Below, piece after piece: positions 13,175 to 22,147 of a stretch of 64,000 nt of DNA. Source of the stretch: Aphelidium insulamus (Eukaryota; Aphelidiomycota; Aphelidea; Aphelidiaceae); NCBI GenBank assembly GCA_036784855.1, contig JAZDSV010000013.1, positions 62,001-126,000 of the forward strand, read 5' to 3'. Each line of letters starts with the position of its first letter. The first letter of the stretch is position 1. The position numbers and the translations under genes are program-made. Below the pieces are notes generated by a model. It was not told the origin of the DNA and searched no databases. It saw only the letters and a list, made by a program, of their open reading frames with translations.

Positions 13175-13808
13175 ACATCTGATATGAGACAGAACAGTGT
13201 GTCTATAGTGGCAGAGCGATGCTGCAAAAGGTAGTCAGAGTGTAGAATGGGGCTGCGACACCACGGAGCACTTGCGGGTGGGCGCATCCGTGGCCACCGA
13301 GTCGATGGAGCCGCGCTTGGAGTAGGGGCTGTCGGCGTTGCTTTGCAGTGCGAAATATTCAGTGGACGGCGACGCGCGCATTGTGAACAGTTTGGTCACC
13401 GAGTGCACCGATTTGGTCAGTTTGGCCCTTATCCAGTGCAGGCTGCGTGCTGCGTGCTTCTTGACGCGCAGACTGCATGTGGGCGTACGCGTAAGAGATC
13501 ACGTATATTGTTGTAATATTGTTGCAGTGTTACAGTGCTACTTACCGGTGCGGCTTCTTGAACGCCAATTTGTCGCAAGACATTTGGGAAGCGGCGGCAG
13601 CTTTAACAGACAATTTGGTGTTGAACATATCGATATCGATATTGATATGAAATTGTTTCTGGTAGCGTGAAAGCGGGAGAGGATAAAAGCTTGAGAGCGT
13701 GAAGGCTGAGAGGGCGTTTGAGAGAGCAGAAAGACGTCTTTGAAGGTAAGCGTGTCTATTAGTACACTATACCACGTGTGCATCGTCGGTGCCTGTATCT
13801 ATTTTTGG
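13175..13808. repeat. Long direct repeat, copy 1 (pairs with 15752-16405)
   Basis: About 630 bp strongly similar to 15752-16405 in the same orientation, beginning at CACATCTGATATGAGACAG in both. It covers all of small gene A plus its GA-rich upstream region. Small indels occur near the stop codon and in the intron. The two copies flank the TrpRS gene, so this is either a segmental duplication or a gene duplication with insertion of the tRNA synthetase region between the copies. Confidence 0.85.
13235..13628 (-). CDS. Small basic protein of unknown function, copy A
   Basis: Two exons, 13628-13546 and 13472-13235, joined by a GTAAGT..GCAG intron, encode about 106 residues. The protein starts MFNTKLSVKAAAAS, continues with a basic amphipathic stretch (RSLHWIRAKLTKSVHSVTKL) and a Ser-rich tail with YSKRGSIDSV, which looks like a basophilic kinase site. 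No signal peptide or membrane span. I do not recognise the family. The strongest support for coding is the paralogue at 15844-16219, where start, splice sites and frame are all kept and most differences are silent or conservative. Its promoter faces the TrpRS gene. Confidence 0.65.
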
Positions 13809-14432
13809 TTACTTTGTGTGTGTGTGCTGCTTGTCGCTTGCTAACAAAATATTTTATTTCTTTTGCCATGTATAATATTTTCCTCACGTACGTATATAAT
13901 TTTCACGTGCAGATTATGATGGCAAATCATTATGCAGATGCATTGGTACACTGTTCCATTTATACTCGACCAAAGCAACTTGTCCAATGCACAAGTGACA
14001 TAAAGAGGGCAAATCAGTATGTAATCTAATGTTAAGGAAGTTGGACAGCAGTCATACGTTTCACGCGAATTTCATCTCCCTTATGTGTATATGGAGGATA
14101 GAGTGAATAATGCTATGCTATATCATAATTGTTAACTACTACTAAATACTTGATAGCCGACTTATACTGGACTGCAAGTGTATACTATCTGCAGCTGAAT
14201 TGATGGCAGTGGATGATTATTTATTTACACGCAAGATTAAAACATTGTTAAATAATGCGCGTATTCTCCGGGATCCAGCCAACGGGCACAATTCACCTGG
14301 GCGACTACTTGGTTAACTACTTGATAGCCGACTTATACTGGACTGCAAGTGTATACTATCTGCAGCTGAATTTACCGCAAGATTATTTACACGCAAGATT
14401 ATTTACACGCAAGATTAAAACATTGTTAAATA
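13809..14432. other. Divergent intergenic region before TrpRS
   Basis: AT-rich region between small gene A (minus) and the TrpRS start (plus). Its right part is the 178-bp tandem duplication listed separately. The rest holds no frame I can support. Confidence 0.5.
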
Positions 14433-14490
14433 ATGCGCGTATTCTCCGGGATCCAGCCAACGGGCACAATCCACCTGGGCAACTACTTTG
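14135..14490. repeat. 178-bp tandem duplication spanning the TrpRS start codon
   Basis: Two adjacent copies of a unit of about 178 bp run from the ACTTGATAGCCGACTTATAC segment through the first ~20 codons of the TrpRS gene. The start codons at 14255 and 14433 lie exactly 178 bases apart. The unit boundaries differ by small indels, including a local triplication of the TTATTTACACGCAAGAT motif near 14380-14417. The upstream copy keeps the ATG and HIGH-like motif coding (GTIHLGDY), then runs into duplicated leader sequence. Confidence 0.85.
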
Positions 14491-15708
14491 GCGCGTTGCG
14501 CAACTGGACACGGCTCCAGAATTCCGCTGTGCCCGCCACATCTGCCACTGGAGCCGCCAGTAGCAAGGCGCAATGTACATTTTGCGTGGTGGATCTGCAT
14601 GCGCTCACCAGTGCGCCTGATCCCGCGGAACTACGCGCCGCCACCCGGCAGATGGCCATAGCGGTGCTTGCGTGCGGTGTGGACCCGGTGCAGAGTACGC
14701 TGTACGTGCAGTCCCATGTGAGTGTCTCTCTATTCTCATTGAAACTGCTCTAAATTAATTGCCATAGATCGCGTATCACACTCAGCTGGCGTGGATACTG
14801 GGCTGCTACGCAAAGTATGGCCAGATGCGGCGTATGACTCAGTGGAAGGCAAGTAATGATATACAGTCACACTACATATGTATAACCAACATCTAATATG
14901 TACGTGCAGGAGAAGGCTGGCGCGTCAACTGACGGCAGCGTGTTTGGACTGTTTTCATATCCGGTGCTGCAGGCGGCCGATATTTTGCTCTTCAGGTATA
15001 CTAACAGCGGTATTGTCACCATATAACCATATAAATTTAATGAATACATGCACAGGGCTGACGCTGTGCCTGTGGGTGATGACCAGAGGCAGCATTTGGA
15101 GCTGACGAGAAATATCGCCTCGGCATTCAATGCATGCTTCAGCTCCTCTGCTGGCGAAGGTGGCTTTAAATTAACTCTACCCACCGCGCTGTACAGTATG
15201 TCTGCGCTGTGTTATATATACACGTTACACAATGTTAGACCAGTGGCCACGGATCATGTCGCTACAGGATCCCGGCAAAAAGATGTCCAAGTCGGACAGG
15301 GGCGCTCTGTCAAGGATAACTATCGCAGACTCACCCGACACCATACGGCGAGCTGTACGGCGCGCAGTCACCGATTCGGTGCCTCAAATCGCCCACGACC
15401 CCGAGAACCGACCAGGCGTGGCCAACTTGCTAAGCATATTCTCGGCATGCACCGACACCGACATTGACACCGTGGTGGCGCGGTACTCTAGTGCAGATGG
15501 TCAGATGGGCCGGTTTAAGAGCGAGTTGTCTCAAGCACTTATTGAGCATCTGGCTCCGATTAGGCAGCGGATCCTGCATCTGCAGCAAGACCCCGAGTAC
15601 GTGGACAGTGTTCTGCGTGGCGGAGCAGAGCGTGCCAAAGCCGAAGCAGCCCCGACCTTTCACGAGATATGCCGACTGGTTGGCATCGGCCCTTCTTCTT
15701 TCTCATAA
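14433..15708 (+). CDS. WARS2: Tryptophanyl-tRNA synthetase, mitochondrial type
   Basis: Class I aminoacyl-tRNA synthetase charging tRNA-Trp, of the bacterial/mitochondrial type. Exons 14433-14717, 14768-14848, 14910-14995, 15056 to about 15196, and about 15240-15708. The N-terminus MRVFSGIQPTGTIHLGNYFG contains the HIGH-equivalent; DAVPVGDDQRQHLELTRNIA and PGKKMSKSDRG (KMSKS loop) follow. Intron 14849-14909 needs a GC donor (AAG then GCAAGT) to give QWKEKAG. No long mitochondrial presequence precedes the catalytic motif at this ATG. An upstream duplicated ATG (14255) is out of frame after the repeat, so targeting may depend on an unlisted start. Flanked on both sides by copies of a small minus-strand gene. 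Confidence 0.92.
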
Positions 15709-15751
15709 AACAATGTTGTGAAGTCTGTTTCTCTGTCGCCTGCATAGTGCA

Positions 15752-16405
15752 CATCTGATATGAGACAGAACGGTGTGTCTATAGTGGCAGAGCAATGCTG
15801 CGTAAAGGTAGTCGAAGTAGAATGGGGCTGAGTAGTGGCGCAATCAATCGGCCAGCGACACCACTGAGCACTTGCGGGTGGGCGCATCCGTGGCCACAGA
15901 GTCGATGGAGCCGCGCTTGGAGTAGGGGCTGTCGGCGTTGCTTTGCAGCGCGAAATATTCAGTGGACGGCGACGCGCGCATTGTGAACAGTTTGGTCACC
16001 GAGTGCACCGATTTGGCCAGTTTGGCCCTTATCCAGTGCAGGCTGCGTGCTGCGTGCTTCTTGACGCGCAGACTGCATGTGGGCGTATGCGTAAGAGATC
16101 ACGTAAATATTGTTGCAGTGTTACAGTGCTGCTTACCGGCGCGGCTTCTTGAGCGCCAATTTGTCGCAAGAAAGTTGGGAAGCGGCGGCAGCTTTAACAG
16201 ACAATTTGGTGTTGAACATATCGATATCGACGTTGATATGAAATTGTTTCTGGTAGCGTTAAAGCGAGAGTGGATAAAAGCGTGAGAGCGTGAAGGCTGA
16301 GAGGGCGTTTGAGAGAGCAGAAAGACGCGTTTGAGAAAGGTGAGCGTGTCTATTAATATACTACCACTCACGCATCGTCGGTGGCTGTGTCTATTTTTGA
16401 ACCAT
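15752..16405. repeat. Long direct repeat, copy 2
   Basis: Second copy of the repeat at 13175-13808. A ~25-bp insertion near 15830-15855 (AGTAGTGGCGCAATCAATCG region) changes the 3' end of the coding sequence. Similarity fades after the GCATCGTCGGTGGCTGTGTC segment. Confidence 0.85.
15844..16219 (-). CDS. Small basic protein of unknown function, copy B
   Basis: Paralogue of the 13235-13628 gene: exons 16219-16137 and 16072-15844, same intron position and phase, about 103 residues. It differs by a handful of substitutions (for example Met to Leu at residue 16, Phe to Leu at 23, His to Arg at 27) and by its C-terminus, which ends VVSLAD instead of VVSQPHSTL because of a local insertion. The frame is intact and both splice sites are kept, which argues for a working gene and not a relic. 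Function unknown. It sits tail-to-tail with TrpRS and head-to-head with the UBAC2-like gene. Confidence 0.65.
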
Positions 16406-16535
16406 AATAAGTTCCCTGGCATTTGTCTGCGTGCATGTGAGATGTTTTCCCCACACATATTTATATATTTGCATAGACCACAGATAACTGTGGCAGAGCG
16501 CACAGAAGAATTACAGCAGCAATATTTAAGCCGCA
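16220..16535. promoter_or_regulatory. Shared divergent region, small gene B / UBAC2-like
   Basis: 316 bp between two divergent start codons. It contains the GA-rich part of the repeat and an AT-rich segment near 16455-16480. No defined motif recognised. Confidence 0.4.
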
Positions 16536-17690
16536 ATGAACTTTGGTAAGTACGGCGTCGGGGCTTCACGCCTACATGCAAGTGTTACTGATATGCCACT
16601 ACGTAGAGGGAGCACCGGTGTCCAGACTACTTGCCGTAAGTGTGGCCGCGTCCTCGGTGGCGGCCACAGTGCTAAAAGTGCCGCTACTGGCCACTTCGGA
16701 CCTTGGTGCAGTGGTACGGCCAATACTCTGTCTACGTAATTATTGTGGTATGGACTACAACATCCTCAGGGATATCTACGATGGCTGTGGCCGCTGAGAG
16801 TGGTTGGTCGGCACTGCTTGTGGCACAGCACCACGGAGATTGTGTTTGGCACGCTGCTGCTGTATCACTTGCGCAGCGTTGAACGGCTCTGGGGCTCCAA
16901 CAAGTATGCGGTATGTATGCATTCTGAAGTCTCTCTAGTGCTCTCTGGTTCTTATAATCGTTGTAGGCATACGTGGCGACGGTTCCTGCGTTGTCGGTGC
17001 TGATGCAGAGTGCAATTGGACGCTGGGTCGTACCCATGGCGCCCATGGGCAGTGCTTGGATGCAAGTTGTTTGACACAGTCACCGGGAAACTCACAGCGA
17101 ACCATTGCAGCTATGGTCATGTGTTCGCCACGCTGTTGCAGTTTGTACAAATGGTGCCGTCCACTATGCAGGCGTCTGTGGGCGGCGTGGCTCTGACTGA
17201 CAAGACTTTTCTATTTCTACTCGCTTTGCAGGTGTGGCCGTGTCATGCAATAAGGTAAACATAATGTTATAATGCAGCTGCTGGTTCCCCGGTGGCCAAC
17301 ATCTGTGGTGGCTGCAGTGTGCGGCATGGCGTGCGGTGCTGTCTACCGCAATAACATTGGCGGCTTCTCTGATTTGAGAGCGCCATCGTGGCTCACAAAC
17401 GCGCTGCATGGCAAACAGTCCGCAGTCCGCGTAGCCCGGCCGTCTGATGATTTGCGCCCCCGTGAAACTGTATGTGACAACCTGTATTGACATGTATTGC
17501 CACAACCGAAATGCAATAGGCGGTGGAGGCACAGCGAGTGGCACCGCCGTCAGAGGCCGATATTGCCACGCTGACCTCGATGGGTTTCAGCAGGGAAGCG
17601 GTGATCAGCGCGCTGGGCCGCACAAACAACAACATTGAGCGCGCGTCAAATATCCTCCTGGACCAGGCAGCAGCAGCCAACAGCAATTGA
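16536..17690 (+). CDS. UBAC2: UBAC2-like rhomboid pseudoprotease with UBA domain
   Basis: Endoplasmic-reticulum rhomboid-fold protein; animal UBAC2 holds partners in the ER and links to ERAD. A ten-base first exon (16536-16545, ATGAACTTTG) splices to 16607, giving MNFEGAPVSRLLAVSV. Next comes WPLRVVGRHCLWHSTTEIVF and HLRSVERLWGSNKYA, then transmembrane helices including ALTDKTFLFLLALQ, which aligns with the UBAC2 ITNKTLIYILGLQ block. The C-terminal UBA domain contains LTSMGFSREAVISALGRTNN. No Ser/His rhomboid dyad is evident, fitting a pseudoprotease. Intron 17062-17110 keeps frame only with a GC donor (GCAAGT). Confidence 0.8.
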
Positions 17691-17719
17691 CAGTCATCAC
17701 TATGTCAATATTCTATGTC

Positions 17720-20246
17720 TCAGTTGGGCAGTAGTTTAACTAGCACCGGGTACAGCGCGCGGCCGCCCTCATTCAGTGCCAGTGCCATGTTGGCCGTCTT
17801 GGAGTTGCCTTGGCGCTGCTGCGATCTGCGCACTATTTGAGCGATGGCATCGGCGCTGCACACTCCGACAGCGTAGCCACGCGCTCTGCTCAGTGAGTAG
17901 TCGCCGGATGTCACATGGCCCACGGTGCGGCAACTCTGCCACCGTCGACTACGCTGATAGATGAGTGACATGTCCCCCTGTCCTGCCAGTGATTCCATTT
18001 CCGTGACCTCGTCCGCGTTACGTGGCATGACTATCACGGCACCGGGAGTGGGAACGCCCCGATATGGCAGAGTAAACTCTACGGGGAAGTATGTGTTTGC
18101 CGGCAACTTGGATATTGATTCGACGTTGACAGCAGAGTTCTCGCCTTGTTCAGACAGTAGCGACTGTACGTAGCGGCACTGCTGCAGCTTGTCGCGCACA
18201 ACTGCGCAGCATCCCACCGGCAGCGTTTCAACAGGTGAGGGCAGGCGTTTGACCTTCTTTGCCCTGGTGGCCGACAGCTTGCTAATATCTTTCGGCAGTT
18301 GCGGCCTGGGCTTCTTGTATGGCGCCAGCACTGCACAGCTCTCGTACGCCAGCTGACAGTCGGGAAAGTCGTGCGGGTATGCAGCACGGCCTGCCTCAAA
18401 GTCCAACAGCCGTGTTTCCCGCAAACCTGTCCCATGTGAGAGATGGATAGAAACCCATTACTGAAAGTACCTCCCACACGTGCGCCGGCATACACTAAAG
18501 TCTTCCAGAAATGTCGAGTCCAGGTGGCCGGCAGGATCACGTCCCAGCCGTCGGTGTGTGGCACCGTCCCCGCAGTTTTAATCCCTGTCTGCACCACCCT
18601 TGTTGAATTGATCAGCAAGATGGGAATACCGGCAGCGCTACTGTCATCTGCTGAGTCGCATGTTTTGGGCACTTCAGGCACAGAACTGCCGGCACTCAGC
18701 CACGAGGAGAAGACAGAGTGTTTTTGCAGCGCTGGTGGTTTAACCGCGGCCAAGTTTGCACCACAGCTGTTCAATGAGTTATCTTCTGAGCGTGGTGGCA
18801 TCTTTGGTGGGAATCTGGGCATAAGTAAAAGTACGGCGAGCGTTATGCCAGCAACTCACTGTTCACGAGGATCACGGACCCGGAGTGGCAGAGTGCATCG
18901 TGGTGCGAGTTCCGCGGCCGACGTAGCGCTAGCAATGCTTTTCCAGTATGCAGCGGCGTCACTGTCACTGTCGGCGGCTATCCGGAGCACATATTGCAGC
19001 AAGGCATGAGAGCGCGGCCCTCTCAACGACAGCTGACTGTACTCTGCCGTCACATTGACCACTTCAACATTCAACTTCAGCGATGATATGGCTTCCTCCA
19101 GACCAGATACAGCGGCCGGATGGACCGTAACCAACAAACTGGAGCCATGGTGCGGCTCCTCGTGGCGCACACACATTACGGACAGCGGGCAGATGTAGCC
19201 GAATGCATGCTGGCCGGGCCAATAAGCATCACAGTCCATCACACGCTGCCCGGACCAGAATGTTGGGGCATTCGCCTCTGATAGTCGGTAAAGTGGCATC
19301 GCACACAGCTGCGACAATAGCAATGCCAAATCTTGGCTAGATGGTGCCGTCATACGCAACAGCTGCACGTATGATTTGTCCATCATTAGCGTCTTGTACA
19401 TGGCGGCCTTGTACAGTCCGCGTCGGCATTTCTCCGTGGGCCGCACCGCCTAATGGAAAGCAATGGTATCAATATATGACGATAACGCATCTGTATACAT
19501 ACCAGTCGGTAGCCCCAGATGTTGACCATGTGAAAGCGTTTGGCGTGCCACAGGTGCGTGGACAACCATTTGGTGGCACCACGCCGCAGATCCAACTGTG
19601 CCGCCGTGTTGCGCATCCGGCGCATCTTTCGCCGCAGTAGCCGCGTGGTTGCCGACACCACCAGCTTGGATGTCTGCCGCAGAGGTCAAATTAAAGTCGC
19701 TGTTAATGCAACTAGAACTAGTAATACAACATGCCTCGGTGCCGGCAATACGCCGCAGACTAGCCGGAAGCCGCTTCACATTGTGGCTGGTGCAGCGACG
19801 ACGCAGATACCGCGGCAGTGACTGAAAGACACGCTTGCCAATTTGGGAACTATGTCATATATAGCAAAGTTTAGTATATCGCGAACTAAAATATACGCAC
19901 TCGGTTGATTGCTGGACGGCGGCGCGGATGGCGTTGATCTCTGCAGCGCGTGCCTGCCATACCGTCACGCGTCAGTATAGCTGTAAATCCGGCATGGATA
20001 GAGATACTCACCTGCACAAACTGCTCCACGTTGATGCTTCCTGCAAGCCATAAGTACATAATAATGAAGGATAAAAATATATATCTAAGTACCCTGCTCC
20101 ACGCGGACCAGAGGCGCCACCACATCGACCGTGCGCAACTGCTGCAACTTTTCTGCACCGAGACAAGTTTATACATCTGTATCTACACACACACACACAC
20201 ACACAGCACACGTAGCCAAACCTTTTTTGCGCTGCTTCGCGTTCAT
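17720..20246 (-). CDS. POP1: POP1, RNase P/MRP protein subunit
   Basis: Largest protein of RNase P and RNase MRP; it binds the RNA core in the nucleus or nucleolus. The minus-strand start at 20246 (MNAKQRKK) joins across a (GT)n-containing intron to KLQQLRTVDVVAPLVRVEQG, then FVQARAAEINAIRAAV, SLPRYLRRRCTSHNVKRLP and THLWHAKRFHMVNIWGYRL, the POP1 signature. The POPLD-type block reads GWDVILPATWTRHFWKTLVY, followed by GARVGG joined to LRETRLLDFEAG and DFPDCQLAYE. The C-terminal glycine-cleavage-like tail has GHVTSGDYSLSRARGYAVG. About nine exons; intron 19674-19734 uses GCATGT as donor. Its start codon lies 36 bp from that of the mitoribosomal bS16m gene on the other strand. Confidence 0.93.
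20161..20210. repeat. (CA)n microsatellite in POP1 intron 1
   Basis: A run of about ten CA units near 20188-20208 lies within the first POP1 intron, close to its donor site. Confidence 0.8.
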
Positions 20247-20282
20247 TTCACTATCTCACTCGGCGCACAATCACAAAAAGAA
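20247..20282. promoter_or_regulatory. 36-bp bidirectional start-to-start region POP1 / bS16m
   Basis: Only 36 bases separate the two opposing ATGs, so transcription start sites must lie at or inside each other's transcribed regions. Sequence is unremarkable, with ACTATCTCACTC and a CACAAAAAGAA stretch. Confidence 0.6.
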
Positions 20283-20654
20283 ATGCGCAACCGCATTCGC
20301 AAAGTATTCCGCGAGGCCGTCGACTTTGGGCCGCTGCGCATCCGGCTGCAGCGCTTTGGCCGCACCAACTACGCCTTCTACAACATTGTGGTGGCACAGG
20401 CGCGACACCGACGTAACGGCACGCACCACGCCCTGCTGGGCACCTACAACCCGCACCCCACGGACCACGGCTACAAACACGTCAACCTGGACTTTGAGGA
20501 GACGCGAAGATGGCTGGCTGCGGGCGCTGAGCCCACGGGTATGGTGGCCAAACTGCTGGCTAAGGCGGGACTCATGCCCAGCCCACCCCGACCGCATGAG
20601 GTCATGCAAGCCATGGCGCAGGCGCGTGAAGTGGCCAGCAAGCGCCCCGAATAG
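20283..20654 (+). CDS. MRPS16: Mitochondrial ribosomal protein bS16m
   Basis: Single-exon 123-residue protein of the mitochondrial small ribosomal subunit. Family core: LRIRLQRFGRTNYAFYNIVV followed by GTYNPHP, matching bacterial bS16 (xRLxRxGxxxxPxYxIVVxxxRxxRdGxxxExLGxYNP). The basic N-terminal extension (MRNRIRKVFREAVDFG) can act as a targeting sequence. Divergent from POP1 with a 36-bp gap and convergent with bL19m. Confidence 0.88.
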   Translation: MRNRIRKVFREAVDFGPLRIRLQRFGRTNYAFYNIVVAQARHRRNGTHHALLGTYNPHPTDHGYKHVNLDFEETRRWLAAGAEPTGMVAKLLAKAGLMPSPPRPHEVMQAMAQAREVASKRPE

Positions 20655-20905
20655 ACGCTATATAGTATACCGTGTGTATCTATCAGTGAGAGTGTGTTGA
20701 ATTTGTGCAGTAAAGTAAAGAAGTATATTTACATGTGACGCGCATAACACCTGGTTAATGTCCGGGACTTTCCTGGGATAGTTCGCCTGGGAACTCTATC
20801 TAATCCCTGGCAATTAATTCCTGAAGTTGTGATCCCGGGTCAATTACAGTCCCAGAAATAAAACCTACATTCACTATATATAGTGCTCTATTGCCATAGC
20901 CCAGC
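20655..20905. other. Convergent spacer bS16m / bL19m
   Basis: 251 bp with several near-repeats of CCTGGGA/CCCGGG (20749-20850) that could fold locally, but no tRNA or snoRNA boxes could be matched. Confidence 0.4.
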
Positions 20906-21697
20906 CTAGATGTTCAGCTCGGCGGGGTCAGTGACACCGGCAGCCAGCTTGCGCAGGAGGGCGACGCGTCCCTTCTCCGTGAATGCCGCCGGGTTCATGA
21001 ACCGGCCCAGTGAGCGCACATTGTCCCGCAGTCCAAACAAGTTGGAGCCCACCGGGACGTTATCAGCGGCCGGCTGCTTCAGTATGCGAATGTGCCGCAC
21101 CAGCGGCGAGTGCAGCGGCACCTTCCACTCGACGCCGCAGCCGGTGATGGCGCCGCGTACCCGGATGAAGGGCGCGGCGGGCAAGCGCGGTGGCTTGACG
21201 GCGGACAGGGGTCGTGGCACTGCCGAATTGTTGCTGCTGGAAGAGTCTATATCACTGTGTTCGCCGTCAGCGGACTCTATGCCGTCATGGCTGCACTCGA
21301 TGACGACACCGACGAGGGTGGATGCCGAGTCGGGCTGGCTGATGCACAGCTGTCGCGTCACAGCCACCACCTGCCCCAGGCGGAATGCCTCAGTGTCGGC
21401 GGGACGCGTCATCTCGGCATCCACGCGTTCCTGCTGATGTGCGGCACGCAGCTCGGCCATGAGTCGCGGTGCGTCGGCGATGGGCGCGCGGCTGGCGGAC
21501 AGCGTGGATGGACCGGCGGCGGCAGGCGAATCGTCAATGAACTCGGACGAGTACTTGCCCAGCACCGGATGGTAGAGAGTGCGTGTGCGCAACAGTGGCG
21601 GTTGTGACACGAGCTCCCCATGGGGTGTGTAGTGGTACAAGCGACGCGTGCATGCCGCCCTGAAAGGCGACGCGATATTCGCTCGCACCAGTCGCAT
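20906..21697 (-). CDS. MRPL19: Mitochondrial ribosomal protein bL19m
   Basis: Single exon, 263 residues. An Arg-rich N-terminus (MRLVRANIASPFRAACTRRL) is a plausible presequence. The bL19 core is visible as FRLGQVVAVTRQ and, after an acidic Ser-rich insertion (near residues 140-165), PFIRVRGAITGCGVEWKVPL with HSPLVRHIRIL, which matches the bacterial GVGVERxFPLHSPxI block. The C-terminal extension contains GRVALLRKLA. Together with bS16m and mitochondrial TrpRS it makes three mitochondrial translation genes within 8 kb. The insertion is longer than in bacterial L19. Confidence 0.82.
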   Translation of the reverse strand: MRLVRANIASPFRAACTRRLYHYTPHGELVSQPPLLRTRTLYHPVLGKYSSEFIDDSPAAAGPSTLSASRAPIADAPRLMAELRAAHQQERVDAEMTRPADTEAFRLGQVVAVTRQLCISQPDSASTLVGVVIECSHDGIESADGEHSDIDSSSSNNSAVPRPLSAVKPPRLPAAPFIRVRGAITGCGVEWKVPLHSPLVRHIRILKQPAADNVPVGSNLFGLRDNVRSLGRFMNPAAFTEKGRVALLRKLAAGVTDPAELNI

Positions 21698-22147
21698 TGT
21701 ATTGATATTCTTGTTTATGGCGTGGGTTGGTGATTATAATATTATTGATATGTAAGGTTATAATGCTTCAGAGCCCTTATGCAGTATACAAAGGGTAGAG
21801 ACACAACATAATGCAGTCTTGACTGGTATTGTTCAGCACACACTTCAACACGTTTTAACTAGACCAAGATGATAGTGTATTACTCATAGCGCCTTAACGA
21901 ACGCCATATCATTACGTCCATGTATTCCAATACAGAATACAATACAGAATTATTCATATTAGCGTCTTCAGTGCATAGAACTGACGCCATTACTATTAGC
22001 CTTATAAGTACCGCTACAGCAATGCAATGACAGCAAGCAGTTTAGAAAACTTTTTATCAGCCAAGTCTTCCAAGTAGTCAGTAAAGCACCGCACGCAAAA
22101 GGATCACAATTACATTCATTTCCATTAAACGCGCCACAGAATATTAT
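21698..22147. promoter_or_regulatory. Divergent region bL19m / MPP10
   Basis: 450-bp AT-rich region between opposing start codons. It has several AATACAGAAT-type short repeats near 21926-21952; no other motif recognised. Confidence 0.4.

Noticed and set aside
14255-14563. Separate 102-residue protein starting at the upstream TrpRS-like ATG
   Set aside because: It is created by the tandem duplication and drifts out of phase with the enzyme. It is kept only as a possible uORF.
20741-20870. tRNA or snoRNA gene in the bS16m/bL19m spacer
   Set aside because: Short CCTGGG/CCCGGG near-repeats can pair, but no cloverleaf, A/B boxes or C/D boxes could be aligned.
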